This document shows positions 22,990-34,593 of a stretch of DNA of 64,000 nt, in pieces. Source of the stretch: Branchiostoma lanceolatum. Lineage: Eukaryota; Chordata; Leptocardii; Amphioxiformes; Branchiostomatidae. The notes beneath the pieces were generated by a model. That model was given only the letters and a program-made list of their open reading frames with translations, searched no databases and had not been told where the DNA came from. A program made the position numbers and the translations under genes. Location: contig NC_089722.1 of NCBI RefSeq assembly GCF_035083965.1, positions 41,124,197 through 41,188,196 on the forward strand, read 5' to 3'. Position 1 is the first letter of the stretch; each line of letters opens with the position of its first letter.

Positions 22990-23270
22990 AGGTGGCAAGA
23001 ATGACGATACAATAATAGTAAGGTGGTCTTATGGTCAGGTTGTTGACGAAAGGTTATGGGATTGAACCCTTAACAGGCCCCAATGCTGTGCCCTTGCGAC
23101 AGGCACTTAACACCTTCTTTACTCCACTTAGATGAAAAATTATGATGTCTGGGATGAGAGGTACAGCTGAACCTGTGTTTCAGGAGAACCACACCACGAG
23201 TACGATACAGATCTCACCGCAATGAAAAGAGTATGTATACATCCAGGTGTGAGTGAATCTATATATGATC
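22990..23270 (+). mobile_element. tRNA-derived SINE copy
   Basis: Paralogous to 10290-10600: 'GGATTGAACCC' B-box remnant, 'CCCCAATGCTGTGCCC', 'GGAGAACCACACC', 'CAGGTGTGAGTG'. It probably arrived as part of the segmental duplication rather than by new insertion. Confidence 0.55.
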
Positions 23271-23340
23271 TTCGAGTGAGGTCTTACACAGCTTGTACTT
23301 ACTGTAGCTAATTGATGTGTTATGCCTTTAGGCGGGTTAC

Positions 23341-23654
23341 CTACTCTCCAAGCAGAGGAGTGGGTCCGGCAGGTTTTTGACGTGTTTTTATGCGTTTTTG
23401 TCGGGCTTTCTACTTTGTCATGTTTTTTTTTGTCTAGCCACACTGGGTTGGCTAGACAAAGAAAACATGATAAAGTTTTTGACATGTTTTTATGCGTTTT
23501 TGTCGGGCTTTCTACTTTGTCATGGTTTTTTTGTCTAGCCAACCCAGTGTGGGTTGGCTAGACAAAAAAAAACATGACAAAGTAGAAAGCCCGACAAAAA
23601 CGCATAAAAACACGTCAAAAACCTGCCGGACCCACTCCTCTGCTTGGAGAGTAG
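23341..23654. mobile_element. long foldback element, 314 bp
   Basis: The outer ~80 bp arms are almost perfect inverted repeats, beginning CTACTCTCCAAGCAGAGG and ending in its complement. The centre is a run of extra half-units: 'TTTTTATGCGTTTTTGTCGG' and 'CTAGCCAACCCA' occur repeatedly in both orientations. The flanks GGTTAC and GTTTAC are similar but not identical. It is related to 16670-16824. Confidence 0.75.
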
Positions 23655-24517
23655 GTTTACCAGTTTTCCAAACAAACAACATAATGACAATCCATCAATC
23701 CATCAAATAAATCAAGGCCGAGTTATCATGTAGATAGACACAACCACACACACTGGCCAAAATATAACCTTCTTAATTGGCAAAGGTAATAACAACATAC
23801 TGAACACAAGGAGACAAAGACAAGATATGAGAGTTTGTGCATATTCATGTACAGACTGTAAGATATATACAAACAGTATTGTGAACAAACAACAACTAGA
23901 CTTAGTGCAGAAATCAACTTATAATAAACCTTTTTTTTTTAACAACGCAAGCATTTTCCTGTGTACCTTTTTTGAAGACCGTTTTAAGTCGCCAGCAGAA
24001 GGTAATGGCTTGTTAAGGAATATGTTTGAACAAGTGGTCACTCTGTTTTGCCTTTAATCTTAAAAATTAAGAACTTACTGACAGAATATCATCTTTATCA
24101 GAAAAGTTCTTTCTTCTGTTGTACTGATTCATGAACACTAAACATACATAAATTTCACCAGTATATGAATAAGAACACTTTTTTGCATTTCCACCAAAAG
24201 GCACAATGAGTGACATATTTCAGAAAAATATATCCACATTTTTCATAACACTACCTACATACTGTACACAAAACAGTTCCACACTGTTTGTAAATGCTAT
24301 AATCAAAAATTAGACACCACCATCTACAACTAATTACTCCTCATTCGATATGTGGATTGTGACTTGTCAAGAAGTGCATACTACAACTAGCCACCTAGCC
24401 ATGTTAAATATAACATATTTACACTTGAGACACATTTTCAACCACAGTTGTTCCATAATCATGCATAACAACTGATTTTTCTGAGATGTACATTGTAAAG
24501 TAGACTTTACAGATGAG
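23655..24517. other. region downstream of TCHP, nothing recognised
   Basis: AT-rich sequence beyond the likely TCHP polyadenylation site. No exon recognised. Confidence 0.4.
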
Positions 24518-24523
24518 TTTATT
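24518..24523 (-). terminator. candidate TCHP polyadenylation signal
   Basis: AATAAA on the minus strand (TTTATT on plus), about 400 bp downstream of the TCHP stop codon. It is the first canonical hexamer that I noticed there. Confidence 0.4.
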
Positions 24524-24921
24524 TAGGACTACGGTGACTTGATTCTTTGAAACTAGAGGCCAGTCTATTCAGTCCCTCACAATTTTCTGCCTTTTCATCT
24601 GCTTGAGTTGTGTGTAGAAAGTAGTGGATCATTTTGTTCATTAATAATCTCCAATTTCTTTAGAGCACTTTAGAGGACTAACTGTTGATATCCTTTTACA
24701 TTGACGCCTTTTGAACTTATGCAGGAGGAGACAATTGAAGAATTACAACATGCTATTTTCCATCCCTCCCTGTCTTCGGCATAGACTTTCCCATCCCGAC
24801 CATTTTACATCATTCTGTTCTTGCTCAATACTTTCATCCCCTATCCATCCACCACTATAAAACAGGTTTTCTATCCATAACTAGCAGCATCATAACCCTA
24901 CAGGAGCCGTAACCAGCCATC

Positions 24922-27900
24922 TCAGTCCCAGGCCGACCGTCTGCTCCTTGGGTGGAACTGCAGAAGAGAAGAAACACATTCAGTAATATGTTAAGTTATC
25001 TTTTTTTTGTACCCTGAGTTGTTATGATCTTGTAAGGGCTCCCTTGGAAATCAGTTACTCAGTTAACTGAAAGGACCACCCTAAAGATTCGTAGATAAAT
25101 TTATAAATGTCAGACAAACTTTTGCTGTCTATTTTCACCTATCTACTTTGACCATTTTAGTCCGATCCATTACGTAGTTACTGTAGAGGGTGCCACATGT
25201 ATAGACAGGATTACCTTTGGTTCGAAGCCCCCTAGCTTCAGCCGTGCTGCCTCCTGCCTCAGCACTTCATCGTACTCCTGCTCCGCTCTCTTCTCCTCAG
25301 CTAACTCCTGCTCAAGCCTCTCCCGCGCAGTACGCTGCCGCTCACGACGCTCCGTGATCTGATGCGTGGCCACAGGGAACGTGTCATTTATTATAATAAT
25401 CAATAATTACACTGATCACTATACATTAGGTTAGGTAGGTGTCCAGGTGATTATAATAGCACGCAAAAAGACACTTACTCAAGCAACTGGATAAAAGGTC
25501 AAAACAAGTAAATCTCAGCCGTCATCCTTCTGAAGCCCAATCGACTATTACTCAGGTCAGAGTTCAAGACCATTGAGGACAAAGGTCATAAACCTACCTG
25601 CCCTTTGACCTCCGGCTTCCTCTCCATCACAGAGTTTTACAACTTAGGGGCCTTCACCTTTAATATATTACCCACAGTGCACTTCGCTAAGCATGTGCAG
25701 TATAAACTGTGAACCTGCTTATAGCCTGTCAAACCCACCTGCCCTTCGACCTCCTGCTTCCTCTCCATCACAGCCCTCTCCCGCTCCTCCTCCTCCTGTC
25801 GTGCCAGCCGGTTGGCGACCTCCAGCTGCCGCAGCAGATCTTCACGGCTTCGCAGAACCTGGGGGCAACGTGGTCATGTGGTTAGGGTTAAAGTGAATGT
25901 GATCTCAAATGAGTTAAGCTCACTGGAGAGCCCACCCACACTTAAAAAGGTAGGGTTCTATCCTGTTGTCACTCAATCTTACAGTTCTGATTCCTACTGT
26001 CCGCTTGCACTTACTGTATAAAACTGTCACGGTGTACATCTAAAAGTACAATCTAGTTTACGGGCTATGTGAAACAAACACACAAACCTGCTCCTGACGC
26101 TGACGCAGAGCCTCCATCTTAGCCGCCAGCTGGTCCTGACGCTCCTCCAGAACCTGGGGGCACAGGTCAACATCAGTTAGGCCACAGGTCAAGGTCGGTC
26201 AGGTCAAAGGGAAAGGTCAAGCAGGTCACAGTCAATCAGATCATTAGTGTGTTCTCATGATGGCATAGGTTAAACATATCAGTGCCAGTGGTATTCTCAG
26301 AGTTAAATGGTGAGATCACTGGACAAGGCTGCTAAGGGTCAAAAGTTAAGGGTCAGAAGTCATACCTGCATAACCTTATTCCATAATAACATAGTAAGTG
26401 TCAAAGGTGAAAGAGAGCTAGTGTACCTCCTTCATGAGCCTCTCCCTGGCCAGCCTCTCTCTCTCCCACTCCGCGTCTCGCTTTGCCCACTGTCGCTCCG
26501 CCTCGTGTCTGACACAGACAAACATCAGTTAGTCATCACTGGAAAGTTCTAAGTACACATTTAAGTGTTTATACCAAGTCAACGCACGTTTTTAGGTGAC
26601 AGTCTTTCAAATTTAATGTCACTGCTGTAGTGTGAAGAATGCGGTCCCAAACGTGAGTATATATCCCCTTGTCACAATTCATGACTAGATGTAGCTGCTG
26701 CAGTGTCTGACACACAAACATCAGTAGAGTATAGTTCTTTACAATTTGATCAATCCCTTGATTGACCAACCAACCATCACACCCAACCAAACATCTACCA
26801 ACCCACCAACCACCCGACCCCTTTGCACCTGTACATCTCGTCCTCTCGCTGTTTCTCCATACAACCAACGAAACAAACAAACAACCTGCGAACACACACA
26901 TACACACTCACATACACACGATCCTTACCAACCAACCAACCAACCAACCAACCAACCAACCAACCAACCAACCAACCCACCAACCAACCAACCAACCAAC
27001 CAACCAACCAACCAACCAACCAACCAACCAACCAACCATCGCACCCAACCAAACATCTACCAACCCACGAACCACCTGACCCACCAACCAACCAACCAAC
27101 CCACCAACCACCCGACCCCTTCGCACCTGTACATCTCGTCCAGCTCCTCTTCCCGCTCCTTCTCCAGCCTCATCTGCTTCTCCACCACCTCCTTCATCCA
27201 GACGGCGTCGGCCTGCGCCTTCTCCCGCCGCGCCGTCTGCAGACGACGGTCCTCATCTGCCTTCTCCGACAGAGCTGCCAGGATCTTACGGTCAAGCTCC
27301 TGCAAGGACACGGAAAACGTCTCAGTTTTTACTTTGATTCATTTTTGCTCAATTGAGCAACCAACTAACCGAACAATCCATCCACCCATTCATCCATCCA
27401 CGCATAACACATCCCCTCCTCTGCATTTTCTGTCAGCACTGTCAGGATCTTACGGTCCAGCTCCTGCATTGACGCAGACACGGGAAACATCAGTCTCAGT
27501 AATATTTTGATCTATTGACCAACCAACCAGCAAAACAATCCATCCATCCATCCACCCACAGCCCATCCTCTCCTCTACCTCCTATGAATGAGTACAGATT
27601 AGTATTTAGGCTTCGAATGTCTCAGTTCTGAAGCAAGTCTCTGCACTAGTAGCACGGAGAAGGTTGATCAGTGATAAATTTGCAACTCAAGAGACACCGA
27701 CATGTGCCTGTAGTAAAAATGTAGATTTACATTGTGCGTTGTAAACATACTTGGTGCCTGGATGCACCCTCAGCATTTAGGTTAATCCAACAATTGCAGA
27801 ACAAACTTGGTGCTGCATGCACCCTCAGCAGGACAATGTTACCCATGGTGCCTGGATGCACGACTGGTAAGCCTATTAACCCTGCTGACTTCTCCTACAA

Positions 27901-30900
27901 GTAGTACAAACCTGGTGCCTGGGTGCACCCTCCACGGAAAAGGGTTAAAACATGATTTATCAGTGACTCACCAGTGCCTCCTGGACCTGCTGTGACTTCC
28001 TGTTAACCCTAACCTTGCTGAGTTCTGCTGTAAACAGTATAAGCCTGGTGCCTGAATGAGTCATGATTTATCAGTGACTCACCAGTGCCTCCTGGACCTG
28101 CTGTTACTTCCTGTTAACCCTAACCTTGCTGAGTTCTCTACATGGAGAAGGTTAAACCCATGATTTATCAGTGACTCACCAGTGCCTGCTGGACCTGCTG
28201 TGACTTCCTGTTAACCCTAACCTTGCTGAGTTCTGCTGTAAACAGTATAAACTTGGTGCCTTAATGCAAGTTCTCTACATGGAGAAGGTTAAACCCATGA
28301 TTTATGAGTGACTCACCAGTGCCTCCTGGACCTGCTGTGACTTCCTGTTAACCCTAACCTTGCTGAGTTCTGCTGTAAACAGTACAAACTTGATACAGAG
28401 ATGCACCCTCGGCATGTAGAAGGTTAAACCATGACTTATGAGTGACTCACCAGCGCCTCCTGGACCTGCTGTGACTTCCTGTTAACCCTAACCTTGCTGA
28501 GTTCTGCAGTAAGTAGTACAAACCTGGCACAGAGATGCACCCTCAGCAGGAAAACGTTAACCCTAAGCCTGCTGAGTTCTGCTCTAAGCAGTACAAACTT
28601 GGTGCTTGAATGCACCCTTGGCAGGAAAAGGGTTAAACATGATTTATCAGTGACTCACCAGTGCCTCCTGGACCTGCTGTGACTTCCTCCTCATCTGCAT
28701 CTTGTACTGCCTGGACAGGGCTCGGCTGCAGAGGTGGGAAATGGAACATCTCAACATCCAACTTTAGCTTTAACCACAGTGACATTAGCTTAAACCATCG
28801 TGCTAGCCACTGTACATATTCTGTGATGTGAAGATTTGACACCAAAAATTAGTGTGTACAAAATCATCACAAACTTAGAGCAATGGTCGCTCTCCATCAA
28901 AATATTGGTGGAAATTTGGAATGTATAGAAAATTTCAAATAAAATATTCTCTTAGACTAATATGTTGTTCAACCAAAAATAAAGATAAGATGGATTCATG
29001 TTAAATCTAACTAATTATTCAGTAACGATTGAATCCATTATAAGATGTAATAAATAAATAGATGAATAAATAAATAAAACGTACCCAAGATCTGCTTTCT
29101 TCCTCTGCTCTTCGAAAGCTTGTCTTTCTGCCTCCTGAAAAATAAACATAAGAAAATTCTTTGAGTGACAAGTACAAAAACTGAAGAAAATGCAAATATA
29201 GCATTTAGACTGATCTAAACAATTACTTAGAATTGTAAAATGTTGATCAACTTTTAGGATATAGAGAAGTGATCTCTCTTATTGGTCATAACAAGATGGA
29301 TTGATGCTAGTCCCGTATCGTTTTTCATGCAGTATATGCAGGCTCAATATGATCAGGAAATTTCTTTACGTTATAATTTACACACATCAAATACAGTTGT
29401 ATGTACCATAATATGAACAGCTGGACACATCCCATCTTAAAGACTGCATCACTTTGTGAAATGCAAGTCTTGAGGTAAGTGACAACAGCGGAGCCTGGAT
29501 TCGTACTCTTGATCTCCAGTCAAGAACCATCGTACGTTTCAAAAACTCACCATTTTCTCAAGTTCCCACTGCTGTCTCAGCAGTTCAGCCTCCTCCTGCT
29601 TCAAGGCTTCCGCCTGAAAAAAAAAACAAATCACTTGTTACAACAGCTTCTCACAATATCGCACCCTACATCATAAACATTGTTACCCAAGGCATGTACA
29701 TGTGCAATTGTTTTTTCGTTATATTTTAGATTAATCACATCGCTACAATATAAGTGGACTAAAAGTCATTGTTTTATGTGGTTGTTATGCAAAGACTATG
29801 TAATAAGGACGTAATTCGGGTGTGTTCGCCCGCGAGTTCCTTACTGAATAAAATCATTTCATCATCAAAAACTCAGAAGTGTCTTTATATAATAATATCT
29901 ACTCACTGTATGTTTAAAAGGCCTGCCTATGACAAAACACAGACTCAGATGGCAGGGTGCAAAATACTTTTTTGAGCCAGGTTACCCATGTTGCAACCTA
30001 GGGCAAATGCTAGGTTGCACATCCAAATTTCAGGTTGCTCCAGCAACATTCACCGATTTCTTCAAATTAAGCTCGTATCAGTCGTATGTAGCGTATAATA
30101 CTACTAATATTTCAAAATATATATTAGATAGTATTGTGTTCCCATTGACCTAACAACATCTTGTTTAGCCGAGGGCAGTGTGTTTTCGTCTTTTTCAGCT
30201 CAAATTCCACCATCTATGAAGGGTTTTGGATGGTTTATAACGAAAAAGTGTTGATTTCTTTATCTCAATTGAAGATTTACCGAATTTTATGAGAGTGACA
30301 CTGTTTTTATGAGCTTCCAGGGCTCCGATTGAGATCTTTGGCTCAAAATATAAGGTTGCACACTGCGCTACCTGGGTTTGGAATTAACTTGCACCAACCG
30401 AAATCTTGTTGCACTGTGCAACGTGCAACCAGGTATTTTGCACCGTGGATGGTACATCAACACAGCCTACATACTTACTTTACTTTACTTTGGTCGAGCT
30501 CCCGCTCAAACCAGACTTCCTACATACATTGTTATAAACTGCCCGAATCATGCTAATAAACTATGTCAAATCCACTTCCATGTCATAAGTGCAAAACACT
30601 ATCTTCTGTGCACTGGAATGTTACATAGTTACATAATCATATACTGTAAATGCAGAAATGTTCGCAGTGATTTTATGTTCGCGGTTTTTGAGGCAACGTT
30701 TCAACGCGACCTTAAAACCACCACGAACATTTTTGTCCGATACTGTAGCAGTACATGTATGTGACTATACTCTATAGCGCTGCCGCAAACTTAAACCCAC
30801 CGCAAACACTCCATTTTCGCCTTAGCACGAAATAAAAACCAGGCGAACTTAAATGCATCTACAGTACCTCTCTTTCCCTGTCCTTCAACTCTTCCACTTG

Positions 30901-33900
30901 TTCCTTCAGCACGCCTGCTTGCTTCTTCTCCTCCATCCTTCTCTTGATCTCTTCTTCCCTCTGTTTTTTCAGAGCGGCCAGTCTCTGTTTCTCCATGACG
31001 TCATCGATGTGTTTCTCCTCTGCTCGAGCGCTGGCAATTCTCTGTATAGAGGGGTGGGATGTATTGAGATGAAATGTATCTCCATTTTATGTTTTACACA
31101 TTTTACTTAACCATTGTCCTACACCTGCTGTAGTTTCTATCCCAGCACTGTGCTTTTGTAGTATTTTCAATATAATTTATCAATAAGCTTTTTTCTCTGA
31201 TATTTTAGGTTGCAGAACACATTCTTACTCTACAGTCTACACACAAAAAATTGCTGTAGTCAGTCTACACAAAGAAAATGACTACAAGTTAAGATACATG
31301 TTGCTTTCCACAAACAAAAGAGCCTCAGAGTATCAACCTTAAAAGGAATTAACAGTAAGTCACACCAGTCCTGTCAGGTATGAAGGAAAAGTTGTGTGTT
31401 AGTGGGGTCGTGTGGCGTAACGGCGGGGTTTTCGGCCCAGAACCCAAGGGTCCCGGGTTCGAATCCCCTGACGTCACCGATCTTGTGTACTTGGGAAAAA
31501 GGCACTTTACACGACTTTCCCCACTCCAGCCAAGCGTAAATAAACGGCTACATATGTGTGTGGGTCACGACATCAGCAATAGCTTCCTGTGTCCCACGTC
31601 TATTGCACTGTTGCAATTCTAATAAAATACAAATACAAAAGTTCTTACCTCCTCCTTCTCCTCCACCTGGTCACTCCAGGCACCTATAACATGCTGCTTG
31701 TGCTGCTCAGATTCAATCTAAGACAGGAAGAGAAATCTTAAGTCATTTGATGTCACATCAAAATCATCACCTGTACTGTACTGTGTGTAGGCTTTTCATA
31801 GCGGGATCTGCTGCCTAAAGTATGTACATTTGTATTTCACATCCAATTCTTTGGTGAGTTTGACTTTTTTAAGGAAAAAAACTGCTAACAATTAACACAA
31901 TATGTTAAACAGGAACTTTAAACTCGGAGTATATCTTGGATGCCTATTGTTTACTCTTTGTCAATTTAACTTACATAAAATTTTAGCAAGACATTTTGAG
32001 AAAGGAAATTAAAAAAGATCGCAGGGAGGAAAGCTATATGATATTGTGTGTACCAAGGTACAGACTTCCCCTCAGACTCTGTTCTCAGGTTAATCTTCCA
32101 GTTCAGTATTGTATAATAATATTTGAAATCCAAGGACCATGAAAATTAGACTGGCATGAGCTTACCTGGCGAAGGTCTGGGTTGTTTTTTCTGAAGTGTT
32201 CTTTCAACTTTACTTCAGCGATCTGAAAAATAGAAAGTCAAACTGTTTATTACTTATAATTCATATCTTAGGACATAACTTACTGCTACGCACAATTCAA
32301 TGCTGATATGAGAAAATTTGTGTGGCTTTGTTACAGCCCTGTCACACAGCAAGAAAATTGATCGGCCGTCAAGTGTGCAAGCTGTAATTTTGAGTCTAAA
32401 TTACTTTTTTGGCAGTAGTTATAAATAAATAAAAAAATATTACTAATATGTCAGGTGTTCTCTTGATCATGGAGTGATTTTTAGGAATTGGCCGATGTTC
32501 ACACTGTCTGGTTACTGAGCACACTCAAATTCTACGCTAAATTTTCAGGTGAAAAATATGCACCCTCAGTGTTTATTTAAATTTATGCAACCTTCTGGCT
32601 ATCAGCAAATACAACCAAAGCTCATTGATGGTATGACAGGAGCTTATTTTTGGTTCGTATTTACATCATTATTTGTAATAAAAGAACTTCTACTACGAAA
32701 AGTGTCTTGGTAATGTGAGGAGCATGCTTACCTGTTTTCTTTCTGTCTCTTTCTTCTCCTTCAGGTGATCAGCCCTATGAGAAAAGAAAAATATTGACAT
32801 CTTAAAAACCAGCATCAATTTTTAAAGTATTTCTGTGTACATGATTGTCATTTTTAGCCAACTAAGGTCGGCAAGTTTCTAATCTTTACAGGGAGGGGTT
32901 GCTAGCCCTTCTTCTTTAAGTTTAACCTGCTCGAGGCACCTCCTCAAACTCAGTCAGGAGCTCCATCTTACATCCCTTCCAAAAGACGGGTGCAGTCCCA
33001 GCCAACAAATTGGAACAAGGAGCTCAACTGTGAGGCTGCTGCCAGTTTAGCTACAGGGACATCCCTATATGCCAATCATGATAAGATACAGTGTTGTTAA
33101 CTTTTGGTCATTGCATGCATGAAACTTATTGAAAGAGAAAGGTTATTAGCATTGTTAAGAAATAGTTGAATAATTGATGTGCGCCATTTTTCTTCGGCAT
33201 TGTGTTTCAAGAAATCAATAACATACTGCTCATTCAGCTATTAAATGATTGTTACAGACTTATAAATTGTAGATATATGTGGCATGACCTCTTTTACACC
33301 TCACATGCAGGATAGAATGTTAGAAGGACTGCAGCTCAATTAATGTGCAGTACATTACAATATCTCTACTCTGAATATACAATAGTCAAAACTCTATGGG
33401 CTCTAAGGATTAACAATTACCTGGTGGCTAATTGCATGTCAATCAATATAAATGCTGTCCCAGTGTCTGGTATGAGGAAAAAATTCAGTAGTCACAGTGT
33501 GTGTGTGTGAGTGTGTTTGTGGTAGGGGAACACATGTACATGCGTAACTATGTAATTACCAGGGCAATACGCCATCTTTTGGGTGTCCCCTGCAAAAGGA
33601 GGGCAGCATCTGATTTCCCTGTTTTCTTAGTGTAGGGTGTCAAGAAGACGCCTGCACGCCCTGCTAGCTAGCTAATAGACTAGCTAGTAGTGCTAACCTT
33701 TCTTTCATGGACTCCATCCTCCTGTAGTTGTCCAGCGACATCCCCCTCAGCTCTGCCTCGTATGTGTCTCTCTCCTCCTTCAGCAGCTCACCCAGTCTCT
33801 CTCTCCGCTCCTTCAGACGAGCCGTCTTCGCCTCCTTCTCTGCTGCCGTGTTGAAGGCTTCCATGCTGCAGGGAACCACAATATCATCTATCATTACTTA

Positions 33901-34593
33901 GGTGAAAGTGACCCAAATACTTACTAACTACATTGTATTCAACCTACAGTTAACAGCAAAAACAATTCACACCCCCCTCACACTTTTTGATTAATTTTGT
34001 TCTTCCTTAATTGAGAAACATTTTATATGTACATGATTATGATATCATAATTATGATCTATAAAATATCTATGAATTTCATGGTTCATAATCATGCTCAT
34101 GATAACAAAAGAGATGCCATGTCTGAAATCTACTCATATAACCTTCATTCATTCATTATGCCCTTTCCTGTTTAAGTTAATATTGAATTTTATAGTTTTG
34201 CTAAGGATATCGAAGCACCATTATTATCCTTAACTCCCCTCTACATTTTATTGCTGAGAAAATCATTTTATCCAGCTCTACAACTAGTACTAGTATTTTA
34301 CAACTTTAAGTACACAACTGACATGGTGTGCAATTGCAATGTCGTCAGGCAGTTTACCAGTACAGTTATGTCACTTAAATGTGCATGACACGGATCACAG
34401 ACCTGTCCTGGTAGCTGCGATGGGACGACCAGTGCGCGCCCTTCGCTGTCTGCACGTTGGACTTGTGGAAGTAGCGGGCGTGGTTGTCCCACGTCTCGCG
34501 GAACTGTGCCTCGTGGTTCCGCTGTCGGAGGATCCTCTGCTCTGCCTGCCGGTTCCGGACGTGCCAGTAGGAGGGCAGGGTGGGTAGGGCCAT
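24922..34593 (-). CDS. TCHP: trichoplein (trichoplein keratin filament-binding protein)
   Basis: Fifteen exons: 34593-34403, 33865-33698, 32774-32732, 32222-32166, 31717-31649, 31041-30868, 29613-29551, 29134-29085, 28725-28659, 27299-27127, 26508-26427, 26153-26088, 25858-25739, 25358-25215, 24957-24922. All junctions are GT-AG and in phase, giving 500 codons plus TGA; vertebrate trichoplein is about 500 residues. The start [10 protein letters not shown] is diagnostic. The rest is Glu/Arg/Lys-rich coiled coil (trichohyalin-plectin homology domain), including [17 protein letters not shown] and a C-terminal SAWD. In vertebrates the protein sits at centriole appendages, binds ninein and Aurora A, and restrains primary cilium assembly; the function here is by homology. 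An acceptor directly before the ATG suggests a non-coding first exon, possibly ending at 35274. Confidence 0.95.
25598..25632 (-). repeat. partial copy of TCHP exon 13 3' end with donor
   Basis: About 35 bp matching the last part of exon 13 (25739 side), including the GT donor. It carries two amino-acid-changing differences (Gln to Pro, Glu to Lys). Confidence 0.75.
26746..26843 (-). repeat. partial copy of TCHP exon 10 3' end and flank
   Basis: 'CACCCGACCCCTTTGCACC' and 'TGTACATCTCGTCC' duplicate the exon 10 donor region at 27096-27141. The (CCAA)n tract lies between the two copies. Confidence 0.75.
26927..27037. repeat. (CCAA)n microsatellite in TCHP intron 10
   Basis: Nearly pure CCAA repeats, about 110 bp, ending close to exon 10 of TCHP. 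They give long artefactual open frames rich in NQPT or VGWL. A shorter CCAA tract continues to 27110. Confidence 0.95.
27430..27463 (-). repeat. partial copy of TCHP exon 10 5' end with acceptor region
   Basis: 'AGGATCTTACGGTCCAGCTC' and the adjoining 'CTGCATTGAC' duplicate the exon 10 start at 27277-27305. The intron side also matches ('GGAAA...CTCAGT'). Confidence 0.7.
27966..28655 (-). repeat. tandem array: TCHP exon 9 donor fragments joined to a small element
   Basis: Five copies of the last 30 nt of exon 9 plus its GT donor lie at 27972-28001, 28083-28112, 28180-28209, 28317-28346 and 28451-28480. Each is fused on the exon-upstream side to 'GTTAACCCTAACCTTGCTG', the end of a TTAA-type miniature element also present at 50141, 51422 and 53286. 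The real exon (28659-28725) lacks that fusion. Units are about 97-137 bp. The array lies in intron 9. Confidence 0.85.
29953..30447. mobile_element. candidate inverted-repeat element in TCHP intron 6
   Basis: Ends CAGGGTGCAAAATAC and, reversed, CACGGTGCAAAATACC. The interior has repeated 'GTTGCA' runs. A GATGG repeat on both sides may be a partial target duplication. The CAG start is reminiscent of hAT elements, but the class is unproven. Confidence 0.5.
30642..30866. mobile_element. MITE (TACTGTA ends) abutting TCHP exon 6 donor
   Basis: Ends TACTGTAAATGC and, reversed, TACTGTAGATGC, followed by similar 'GTTCGC' stretches: a 225-bp terminal-inverted-repeat element. Its right terminus is one base from exon 6 (which ends at 30868), so the donor reads G then TACTG, the element's own end. 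Confidence 0.75.
31395..31640 (+). mobile_element. tRNA-derived SINE in TCHP intron 5
   Basis: A-box-like 'TGGCGTAACGGC' and B-box 'GGTTCGAATCC' are correctly spaced, followed by the SINE body ('AAAGGCACTTTACACGACTTT', 'CCAGCC') and an A-rich tail (AATAAAATACAAATACAAAA). The 5' part does not fold into a proper acceptor stem, so it is not a tRNA gene. Confidence 0.7.
33560..33692. repeat. dispersed repeat next to TCHP exon 2, inverted copy at 49450-49550
   Basis: 'TTTTGGGTGTCCCCTGC', 'TTTTCTTAGTGTAGGGTGTC' and 'CTGCTAGCTAGC' appear as reverse complements in DNAH10 intron 8 ('CAAGGTGTCTTTTGG', 'CCCTACACCAAGAAAAC', 'GCTAGCAGGG'). Confidence 0.5.

Larger units (their letters stand above)
21660..23270 (+). 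repeat. segmental copy B of the TCHP exon-5 region
   Basis: Parallels 8700-10640 in order and orientation, ending with the same SINE. It carries an insert at about 22125-22665 that copy A lacks. The insert starts 'AAGTTTATTGATTCGATCA' and could be a minus-strand retroelement 3' end. Confidence 0.7.

Noticed and set aside
26746..27510. Long open frames (up to 254 codons) on both strands
   Set aside because: They are created by the (CCAA)n microsatellite and by antisense reading of TCHP exon 10; there is no codon structure of their own.
31395..31475. tRNA gene
   Set aside because: A- and B-box-like motifs are present but the acceptor stem does not pair, and the sequence continues into a SINE body and A-rich tail.
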